Shown here: piece by piece, positions 1 through 5,292 of the stretch | Layout: each line of letters opens with the position of its first letter | Numbering within the stretch: the stretch's first letter is position 1 | Origin: CAYUYV01 sp050331455 | GTDB taxonomy: Bacteria; Pseudomonadota; Alphaproteobacteria; JAJFIK01 | Assembly (NCBI GenBank): GCA_050331455.1 | Contig: JBHJGV010000053.1 | Coordinates: 1-7,964 of the forward strand | Reading direction: 5' to 3' | DNA: 7,964 nt | The notes under the pieces: generated by a model | Databases searched by the model: none | Seen by the model: only the letters and a program-made list of their open reading frames with translations | What the model was told of the DNA's origin: nothing | Translations under genes and position numbers: made by a program

Positions 1-17
1 GTGCTGTGGCAGATGTT

Positions 18-125
18 GGGGGGGTGGGGGGGCTAAAGCGTGTGGGGGGCGATGTGGTCAGCCACATGGGGACGCGGGCCCTGGGGGGGGGGAGATGGGT
101 CGGGGCGGTCAGGGGTCGTCAGGGG
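18..125 (+). other. Cluster of long G-runs, possible G-quadruplex-forming DNA
   Basis: Runs of G occur at 18-24 (7), 26-32 (7), 44-49 (6), 68-71 (4), 83-92 (10), 102-105, 112-115 and 122-125. Two runs of seven are separated by a single T. Several combinations of four runs with short loops fit the usual G-quadruplex pattern on the + strand. Between them, ATGTGG (52-57) and CCACAT (62-67) form a perfect 6-bp stem with loop TCAG. Nothing similar occurs elsewhere in the window. Whether it folds in the cell, or partly reflects sequencing or assembly error in homopolymers, cannot be told from the sequence. Confidence 0.5.
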
Positions 126-127
126 TC
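108..127 (+). repeat. 10-bp tandem repeat, two copies
   Basis: GTCAGGGGTC occurs twice without a gap (108-117 and 118-127). It lies at the right edge of the G-run cluster, and the GGGG in each copy contributes to that cluster. No function is evident. Confidence 0.8.
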
Positions 128-350
128 TGTCCTCCGGAGAAAGCCGGCATCGTCTTGTGGTGCTTGCCAGCGGGGATCGGGGCGGCCCAAGGTGCAAAGC
201 CAATGGGCAACCGTTGATTAAGACTGTGATGGTTCACTCATGCTCGCAAGTCGCCGGCCTGCCGGCACTGACTGGCGGCCCGACGGCATGGCCGGCTGCT
301 CCACCCGTCGTGAAGAAACCATCACCAAGGGTGCGGGAGACATGGACGCA

Positions 351-716
351 ATGGTGAAGACGGTCCTGATCGTTGAGGACAATGAACTCAATATGAAGCT
401 GTTTCACGACCTGCTGGATGCCCACGGCTACGGCACCCTGCAGACCCGGGACGGCATGGAGGCCCTCGACCTTGCCCGGGAGCACCGGCCCGACCTGATC
501 CTGATGGATATTCAGTTACCGGAAGTTTCGGGACTGGAGGTCACCAAATGGATCAAGGAAGACGACGAGCTGAGGGCCATTCCCGTGATTGCCGTGACGG
601 CCTTCGCCATGAAGGGCGACGAGGAGAAGATCCGGGAAGGCGGCTGCGAGGCCTATATCGCAAAGCCCATCTCGGTCGGGCATTTTTTGGAAACGGTGAG
701 GCAGTTTCTCGCATGA
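351..716 (+). CDS. divK: DivK-type single-domain response regulator
   Basis: This is a 121-residue stand-alone receiver domain with no output domain. In Caulobacter, DivK is phosphorylated by DivJ, dephosphorylated by PleC, and signals through DivL/CckA to CtrA and by binding PleD. Visible motifs are the acidic pair E9-D10, phospho-acceptor D53 in LILMDIQLPE, T83 in AVTAF, D90 in KGDEEK and K105 in AKPIS, at the same positions as I recall for Caulobacter DivK. The start was chosen from the MVKTVLIVEDNELNMK opening and from GGGAGA (335-340), which sits about 10 bases before this ATG. An ATG at 342 would be only one base from that site. The stop overlaps the pleD start (ATGA), so the two genes are probably co-translated. 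The identification is firm and the exact start slightly less so. Confidence 0.96.
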   Translation: MVKTVLIVEDNELNMKLFHDLLDAHGYGTLQTRDGMEALDLAREHRPDLILMDIQLPEVSGLEVTKWIKEDDELRAIPVIAVTAFAMKGDEEKIREGGCEAYIAKPISVGHFLETVRQFLA

Positions 717-2095
717 CGGCACGTGTTTTGATCATCGACGACACGGAAGCCAATGTCATTCTGCTGACGGCCACGCTGACGGCCGACTATTACGATGTGG
801 TGACTGCGACAAGCGGCGAAGCGGGCCTCCAAAGGGCCCGATCCGATCCCCCGGACCTTGTTCTCCTCGACGTCATGATGCCCGGATTGGACGGGTTCCA
901 GGTGTGCCGGTTCTTCAAGGCCGATCCGCAGCTTGCCCACATTCCCGTCGTGCTGGTCACGGCCCTGAGCCGGCCCGAAGACCGGGTCAAGGGCCTGGAG
1001 GCGGGGGCGGACGATTTTTTGACCAAGCCGGTCGATACCATGATCCTCATGGCCCGGGTCAAGAATCTTGTCCGTACCAAGATTGCCATGGACGAGTTGC
1101 GCCAGCGCTGCGCCTCCACCCGGGTGCCGGCCGAAGTGCGTATGCGGGTGAATGCCGAGGACCGGGCGGACGCACCGGCGGGGCCCGATGCGCGCATTCT
1201 GCTGGTCACGGACGACCCCGGCATTGCTCCGGCGATCGGAGCGGCCATCGAGGGCCTTGGGGTGCTCGAGATCAAGACCATGCCCGAGGACGTGATCTGG
1301 GCGATCCAGCAGGAGCCCTACGATCTGGTGATGTTGACCATGGGTCTGCGCTCGGCCGATCCCATGCGCCTGTGCTCCCAGGTCCGATCCACCGTGCACA
1401 CGCGCCATGTCCCCATCCTGATGATCAGCGATGCGGATCACCGGGCGCTGTTGCCGCGGGCCTATGACATCGGGATCAACGACTCCCTCGACTGCCCCCT
1501 CGATCCGGCTGAAGTACGCGCCCGCGTGAAAGCCCAGCTTCGCCAGAAGCGCTACCACGACGATCTGCGCACGACCATCGACCGGACGATGGAAATGGCG
1601 TATACGGATGTCTTGACGGGTCTTTACAATCGTACCTTCCTTGATGGTCAGTTGCCCCGCCTTTTCCAGGAAACGCGCGAGCGCAATCAGCCCCTGGCAG
1701 TGCTGCTTTTTGACCTCGATGCTTTCAAGGCCATCAACGACACCTACGGTCACGCCGCCGGCGACGAAGTGTTGCGCCAATTTGCCCGTACCCTGCAGAA
1801 CGGCCTGCGCAGCCATGACGTGGCGTTCCGGATCGGAGGCGAGGAATTCCTCGTTCTCATGCCCCGCACCGGCTTCGAGGCGGCCCATGCGATTGCCGAA
1901 CGCGTGCGGGACCGGGTGGCCTGCTTTCCCTTTTTCCTTCCGCAAATCGGCCGGGACATCAACGTGACGGTCAGTGCCGGCGTGCACGTCCACCAGGGCG
2001 ACCCGGTGCCCTTGGACGCCCTGCTCGCGCCCGCCGACGCGGCCCTTTACCGGGCCAAGGACGCGGGCCGCAACCGGGTCATGGCCGCCGCCTGA
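713..2095 (+). CDS. pleD: PleD-type response regulator diguanylate cyclase
   Basis: The 460-residue protein has the PleD layout REC-REC-GGDEF, close to the ~454 residues of the Caulobacter protein. REC1 (about 1-125) has D9-D10, phospho-acceptor D53 (LVLLDVMMPG), T83 and K105. REC2 (about 160-280) is degenerate: T209 stands at the phosphorylation position and C261 at the lysine position, so it likely acts only as a dimerisation adaptor. The GGDEF domain (about 295-455) has FDLDAFK, NDTYGH and the active-site GGEEF at 375-379. An RxxD inhibitory site (R366, D369) lies five residues upstream, so product inhibition by cyclic-di-GMP is expected. In Caulobacter, phosphorylated PleD makes c-di-GMP at the stalked pole to drive flagellar loss and stalk formation. 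The ATG overlaps the divK stop, which points to a coupled operon. Confidence 0.96.
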   Translation: MTARVLIIDDTEANVILLTATLTADYYDVVTATSGEAGLQRARSDPPDLVLLDVMMPGLDGFQVCRFFKADPQLAHIPVVLVTALSRPEDRVKGLEAGADDFLTKPVDTMILMARVKNLVRTKIAMDELRQRCASTRVPAEVRMRVNAEDRADAPAGPDARILLVTDDPGIAPAIGAAIEGLGVLEIKTMPEDVIWAIQQEPYDLVMLTMGLRSADPMRLCSQVRSTVHTRHVPILMISDADHRALLPRAYDIGINDSLDCPLDPAEVRARVKAQLRQKRYHDDLRTTIDRTMEMAYTDVLTGLYNRTFLDGQLPRLFQETRERNQPLAVLLFDLDAFKAINDTYGHAAGDEVLRQFARTLQNGLRSHDVAFRIGGEEFLVLMPRTGFEAAHAIAERVRDRVACFPFFLPQIGRDINVTVSAGVHVHQGDPVPLDALLAPADAALYRAKDAGRNRVMAAA

Positions 2096-2208
2096 CCGAC
2101 AGACCGCGCTGCGCCCCGGAGCCTGCCCCGAGCCAGCCCTGTCGTTCGCGGGGTCATCGCGTCCCGCCGCGGCCCATGGAGCCCTCGCTATCCCGATGCT
2201 ACCCTTGG

Positions 2209-2239
2209 CCCATGGCCAGGTGGATCGGCTGGCCATGGG
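2209..2239. repeat. 11-bp perfect inverted repeat before the VirD4-like gene
   Basis: CCCATGGCCAG (2209-2219) and CTGGCCATGGG (2229-2239) are exact reverse complements separated by 9 bases. The right arm ends 18 bases before the ATG of the VirD4-like gene and 7 bases before its AAGGGG ribosome-binding site (2247-2252). No T-run follows, so it is not a classical terminator for pleD. It could be an operator, or an mRNA hairpin affecting translation. The nine bases GGCCCATGG at 2207-2215 also occur at 2171-2179. Confidence 0.75.
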
Positions 2240-2257
2240 ACCTCACAAGGGGCAGGC

Positions 2258-3763
2258 ATGGACGAAGGTGAGCTGACGGACGCGCATCGGGACGGCTGGG
2301 ACGAGGGCGAGGGCACCGGCCCTGGCGCGGATGGACCGGAGGATGCGGCGGAGAAGGGAGCCGATGCGCTGGCCAAGGGTGCTCCCGGCAATGGCGCTCC
2401 CGGCAATGGCGCATGGCCCTACGGCCCCCTGGAGGATGCCGCCCGTCGCCCAGCACCCTCGGACGTTCGGGGGCTGCTGTTGGGCTGGCGCACTCTGCCG
2501 CGCAGCGCCCTGTTCACCGGCGGCCCTGACCAGGGCGATCCGCTGGCATCCTATCGCCTGCTTGGCGATGTATCCGACCCCATCCTTTATGAGGGCGACA
2601 GCCATCTTCTGACGGTTGCGCCGACCGGGTCGGGCAAGGGCCGCGGCGCGATCATTCCCAATCTGCTGCGGTATCCGGGGCCCATGATCGTCGTGGATCC
2701 CAAGGGCGAGAACTATCATGTCACGGCCCGTTACCGCCGCTCCCTGGGCCAACAGGTCCATGTGCTGGATCCCTTCGGCGTGGTGACCCGGCATGGGGGA
2801 CGTCTTAATCCCTTCGATATTTTCAGCCTGCCGAATGCCCAGATCGATGCGGATTCGGAAATGCTCGCCGAATTGCTGGCCGGGGGCGTTCTGTCCCTGA
2901 AAGATCCGTTCTGGGACATTTCCGCCTCCTCCCTGATCGCTGGCCTGATCGCCTATATCACTTGCCACATGCCCATTGAGGAGCGGCAGTTTAAACATTT
3001 TCGCACATTGCTGTGGAGCGACTTCGTCTATCGCATCGCCAAACTGCTGGACGAGCGCGCTGACCTCCACCCCTTCGTGCGCGCCGAACTGGAGGGCTTT
3101 CTGGGGATCACGGCGGACATGACCCGGGGGGGCATTCTGGCGACCGCGTTCACCCACGCCCATGTGCTCAAAAGCGATGCGGTGCTCGCCTCGCTGGGCG
3201 CCTCGACGATCGATCTGGAGGCTGTGATCCGGGGTGATCCCATGACGATCTATATGATCATCCCGCCGACCAAGCTCGATTCCCACCGGGTGCTGTTGCG
3301 CCTGTGGATCGGCACGCTGTTGCTCGCGATCATGCAGCGCACCCAACGGCCCGATCAGCGTACGGTGTTTCTTCTGGATGAATGCGCCCAGCTCGGTTCC
3401 CTCGGCGTACTGCGCCAGGCGGTGACACTGATGCGCGGCTATGGCCTGCAGATCTGGATGTATTTCCAGGATCTCAGCCAGCTCAAGCGTCTGTATCCGG
3501 ATGACTGGCCGACCATGGTCAACAATGCCGCCGTGCTGCAGACCTTCGGTCTCAATTCAAATCTTGTGGCCCGGGACATGGCGGATCTGCTGGGCGGGAT
3601 CAGCCCGTCCGCCCTGCGCCGCATGCCGACCGACCACCAGGTGGCTGTCATGCCCGGAACGGAAACCCTGGTCAGCCGGCGCCCGGACTATCTCAACGAT
3701 CCCCTTTTTGCCGGCCGCTTCGATCCCAATCCCTTGTTCGAGGGTCAGCGGCCCGGACGGTAG
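2258..3763 (+). CDS. Soluble VirD4/TraG-like coupling-protein ATPase, orphan
   Basis: This 501-residue P-loop ATPase belongs to the VirD4/TraG coupling-protein family, which normally hands DNA or protein substrates to a type IV secretion channel. Walker A is APTGSGKG (121-128), followed by VVDPKGEN (145-152), a family hallmark. The region after DPFWDISA (216-223) up to about 320 matches the all-alpha domain. Walker B is VFLLDE (370-375) followed by CAQLGSL, then the GLQIWMYFQDLSQL segment. Family members are typically 600-700 residues with two N-terminal membrane helices. Here the first ~65 residues are acidic and Gly/Ala/Pro-rich with no hydrophobic segment, so the protein should be cytosolic. 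A good ribosome-binding site (AAGGGG, 2247-2252) supports the start. No relaxase or VirB gene is nearby, so a conjugative role is not supported and the true role is unknown. Confidence 0.88.
   Translation: MDEGELTDAHRDGWDEGEGTGPGADGPEDAAEKGADALAKGAPGNGAPGNGAWPYGPLEDAARRPAPSDVRGLLLGWRTLPRSALFTGGPDQGDPLASYRLLGDVSDPILYEGDSHLLTVAPTGSGKGRGAIIPNLLRYPGPMIVVDPKGENYHVTARYRRSLGQQVHVLDPFGVVTRHGGRLNPFDIFSLPNAQIDADSEMLAELLAGGVLSLKDPFWDISASSLIAGLIAYITCHMPIEERQFKHFRTLLWSDFVYRIAKLLDERADLHPFVRAELEGFLGITADMTRGGILATAFTHAHVLKSDAVLASLGASTIDLEAVIRGDPMTIYMIIPPTKLDSHRVLLRLWIGTLLLAIMQRTQRPDQRTVFLLDECAQLGSLGVLRQAVTLMRGYGLQIWMYFQDLSQLKRLYPDDWPTMVNNAAVLQTFGLNSNLVARDMADLLGGISPSALRRMPTDHQVAVMPGTETLVSRRPDYLNDPLFAGRFDPNPLFEGQRPGR
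2381..2410 (+). repeat. Perfect 15-bp tandem duplication inside the VirD4-like gene
   Basis: GCTCCCGGCAATGGC occurs twice in direct succession (2381-2395 and 2396-2410). It is in frame and adds a second Ala-Pro-Gly-Asn-Gly unit to the N-terminal linker (residues 42-51). Perfect identity suggests recent slippage, and the copy number may vary among strains. Confidence 0.9.
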
Positions 3764-3845
3764 GGATAAGAGGCGCATAGGGATGAGCAACCATGAAAAG
3801 GCTCACGGTGCCGGAGCGGTCCCGCCCAGAACCGTCCGGTGGCCG

Positions 3846-3874
3846 GCCCGGCCCTCACCGAAGCGGTGCCGGGC
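3846..3874. terminator. Hairpin between convergent genes, possible terminator
   Basis: CACCG (3856-3860) and CGGTG (3864-3868) form a stem with loop AAG. It is extended by GCCCGG (3846-3851) pairing with CCGGGC (3869-3874), with a 4-base bulge on the left side. It lies in the 164-bp gap between the convergent VirD4-like and aldo/keto reductase genes, where a shared terminator would be expected. No T-run follows on either strand, so termination by this hairpin is only a possibility. Confidence 0.3.
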
Positions 3875-3927
3875 GTAACGGCCATGCCCTGGTGGAGGGA
3901 ATACGGCGTCCTGGACTGAACGGGCGA

Positions 3928-4896
3928 TCAGGCCTTGATCGTTTCTCCTGCGGTCACGCTGGAAATGGCTCCGAACAGCCGCTCCAGCTCCGCCATGGCC
4001 GCGGGCGCGAGGGGCGGGGCCAGGATCGAGGTGACATTCGCGGCCAGATGATCCGCATTGCCCGTACCTGTCAGGATGACATGGGCGCCAGGCTCATGGC
4101 GGCAGAACCGGTAGGCTGCATCGGTCAGGCTGGTCGCGCCGCCTTCGAGCAGAAGGCCTTCGATCCGCGCCGCATCCGCGTCTTCCGGCGCGATGGCCCC
4201 CTCTTCGGCGAGGCTGTCGAGCACGGGTTGCAGTGCCTCGACCGAGCGCAGGGCCTGGCGCACCGCGAACATGATCTGGGTGCCAACGGCCTTGTCTTGC
4301 GCGATATCGAGAACGCCGCGCCGGGCAGACGGATTCAGAAAATTATGCCCCACCATGATGACGTCGAAATGATCGTCGGCCACGGTCCGGCGCAGCATGG
4401 CGTGGTCCGTATCCGCCTGAAACAGCTCCGTCATGCCGCTGAAGCGGATCTTGCCCTCGGCCTTCAGAGCCTCGAACACCGGAAGAAGCCGCTCGATACA
4501 CGGATCGTACTGGCCCGGCACGACGCCGTGAAAATTCATGATGTCGATCACGTCCGTGCCCAGTCGGCGCAGGCTGTCCTCGACGGATGCCCGTAGCGTG
4601 TCCTCGGTGCAGACCTCGGGCTCTAGGTTCCAACGCTCTCCGGCAAAGACCGGGGCCTTGGTGGAAATCACGACGGACTCCCGTCGGCCTTTGATGGCTG
4701 CGCCGACCGCGGGCTCGGTGCCGTAAACCGCCGCCGTGTCGATGAAGGTCACGCCGAGATCGAGGGCGCTGCGGACAAGGTCGGCGGCGTGGGCGTCATC
4801 TTTGCCCTGGGAAAGGCCAAGCCGGCTGTGGCCGCCGCAACCCAGCCCCGCGACACTGACGGTGAGGCCGGTGCGGCCGAGCGTGACATAGTCCAT
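3928..4896 (-). CDS. Aldo/keto reductase
   Basis: This 322-residue protein should be a cytosolic NAD(P)H-dependent aldo/keto reductase with a TIM-barrel fold. The catalytic tetrad is visible: D53 and Y58 in FIDTAAVYG, K80 in ISTKAP, and H123 in MNFHGV. The N-terminal LGRTGLTVSVAGLGCGG and the C-terminal VILTGTGNADHLAAN, in the cofactor-binding area, are also family-like, and the length is normal. I start at the ATG at 4896 because GAGGCG (4910-4905 on this strand) lies 8 bases upstream. A TTG two codons earlier (4902) would sit almost on that site. The substrate cannot be inferred; sugars, aldehydes and ketones are all possible. rpmG lies upstream on the same strand but is separated by a strong terminator, so this gene probably has its own promoter. 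Confidence 0.92.
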   Translation of the reverse strand: MDYVTLGRTGLTVSVAGLGCGGHSRLGLSQGKDDAHAADLVRSALDLGVTFIDTAAVYGTEPAVGAAIKGRRESVVISTKAPVFAGERWNLEPEVCTEDTLRASVEDSLRRLGTDVIDIMNFHGVVPGQYDPCIERLLPVFEALKAEGKIRFSGMTELFQADTDHAMLRRTVADDHFDVIMVGHNFLNPSARRGVLDIAQDKAVGTQIMFAVRQALRSVEALQPVLDSLAEEGAIAPEDADAARIEGLLLEGGATSLTDAAYRFCRHEPGAHVILTGTGNADHLAANVTSILAPPLAPAAMAELERLFGAISSVTAGETIKA

Positions 4897-4936
4897 GGGC
4901 AAGACGCCTCGTTTTTTTCAGGTCGGCATTTTTTCG

Positions 4937-4979
4937 GGTCAAAGAAAAGGCCGGTCTTCCCGGTCAAGGAGAAGGCCGG
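4937..4979. repeat. Pair of 18-bp direct repeats, 25-bp spacing
   Basis: GGTCAAAGAAAAGGCCGG (4937-4954) and GGTCAAGGAGAAGGCCGG (4962-4979) match at 16 of 18 positions and start 25 bp apart. They lie upstream of the aldo/keto reductase. Read on its strand, each copy contains TTGACC, resembling a -35 box, but no good -10 box follows either one. They may be regulator-binding sites or a small local duplication. Confidence 0.7.
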
Positions 4980-4980
4980 C
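4941..4980 (-). terminator. Second terminator-like hairpin downstream of rpmG
   Basis: On the - strand, GCCGGCCTTC (4980-4971) can pair with GAAGACCGGC (4959-4950), giving a 10-bp stem with one C/A mismatch and an 11-base loop. A T-rich tail, CTTTTCTTT (4949-4941), follows. It could back up the main rpmG terminator or attenuate transcription entering the aldo/keto reductase gene. It overlaps the direct repeats, so the pairing may just follow from them. Confidence 0.35.
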
Positions 4981-4993
4981 GGATCGCAGGCAC

Positions 4994-5022
4994 AAAAAAA
5001 CCCTGTGTCATCACAGGGTTTT
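4994..5022 (-). terminator. Intrinsic terminator of rpmG
   Basis: On the - strand, AAAACCCTGTG (5022-5012), loop ATGA and CACAGGGTTTT (5007-4997) form a perfect 11-bp stem with a GC-rich core. The T-run continues to seven Ts (5000-4994). It begins 24 bases after the rpmG stop, the classical Rho-independent arrangement. Read on the + strand it has a shorter T-run and could also slow transcription from that side. Confidence 0.93.
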
Positions 5023-5046
5023 CGATACCAGACCAGCGCGCAAGAC

Positions 5047-5214
5047 CTACTTGATCTTGCCTTCCTTGAAGTCCACATGCTTGCGGGCCACCGGATCATA
5101 TTTCCGAACGGTCATTTTTTCGGTCATGGTGCGGGTATTCTTTTTCGTCACGTAGAAATACCCGGTGCCCGCCGTGCTGTTCAGGCGGATCTTGATTGTG
5201 GTTGGCTTGGCCAT
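5047..5214 (-). CDS. rpmG: 50S ribosomal protein L33
   Basis: This 55-residue basic protein (MAKPTTIKIRLNSTAGTGYF, then YVTKKNTRT and KYDPVARKHVDFKEGKIK) is a standard bacterial L33, a component of the large ribosomal subunit near the E site. It has no CxxC pairs, so it is the zinc-independent form. The start is set by the conserved MAKP opening and by AGGAG (5226-5222 on this strand), seven bases before the ATG. A longer in-frame version from 5292 would read through the promoter and is rejected. The gene has its own strong -35 box and its own terminator, so it is probably a single-gene transcription unit behind the MFS gene. Confidence 0.97.
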   Translation of the reverse strand: MAKPTTIKIRLNSTAGTGYFYVTKKNTRTMTEKMTVRKYDPVARKHVDFKEGKIK

Positions 5215-5262
5215 CACGCCTCTCCTGATACTCCCGCGCCGGTCAGGCGCCGCGTCAAATTT

Positions 5263-5292
5263 TACTAAGCGCCGAGCGGCGGCCCCTGTCAA
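5263..5292 (-). promoter_or_regulatory. Predicted rpmG promoter
   Basis: A perfect -35 box TTGACA lies at 5292-5287 on the - strand. Eighteen bases later is TTAGTA (5268-5263), a weak -10; the AT-rich stretch TAGTAAAATTT makes nearby registers possible. The -35 box overlaps the stop codon of the MFS gene (5291-5289). The expected transcript leader is about 40-45 bases and contains a small GCGCC/GGCGC inverted repeat (5236-5250). Confidence 0.6.

Larger units (their letters stand above)
1..350. other. Noncoding leader upstream of divK, G-rich at its left end
   Basis: I find no convincing gene here. Open frames exist, but they translate to low-complexity Gly/Arg/Trp-rich peptides without recognisable motifs. 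The left part (18-127) is dominated by long G-runs, a 6-bp hairpin and a 10-bp tandem repeat. The right part (about 128-350) has ordinary composition for this genome and must contain the divK promoter, but I see no clear -35/-10 pair. A single TTAA at about 217-220 lacks the second half of a CtrA site. An open frame runs into divK from 240, but the extra residues do not resemble DivK. Confidence 0.6.

Noticed and set aside
1..221. Small open frames in the G-rich left end
   Set aside because: Their translations are low-complexity products of G-runs, with no ribosome-binding site or known motif.
213..224. Possible CtrA site near TTGATTAAGA upstream of divK
   Set aside because: Only one TTAA half-site is present; the second half at the required 7-base spacing is missing.
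240..350. N-terminal extension of DivK from ATG 240
   Set aside because: The extra residues do not resemble DivK, the family starts at the MVK/MTK position, and a ribosome-binding site precedes ATG 351.
653..2236. Long open frame on the - strand opposite pleD (527 residues)
   Set aside because: It is antisense to a gene with complete REC-REC-GGDEF motifs, its translation has no recognisable domain, and long antisense frames are common in GC-rich DNA.
2243..3346. Long open frame on the - strand opposite the VirD4-like gene
   Set aside because: The + strand carries clear Walker and coupling-protein motifs; the antisense translation is compositionally odd and unrecognisable.
2258..3763. A complete conjugative or integrative element
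   Set aside because: Only the coupling-protein-like gene is present; I see no relaxase, integrase, VirB gene, attachment-site repeats or tRNA in the window.
3783..3878. 31-codon small open frame just after the VirD4-like gene
   Set aside because: It is short, Arg/Pro-rich and overlaps the GC-rich hairpin area; there is no recognisable motif and only a poor ribosome-binding site.
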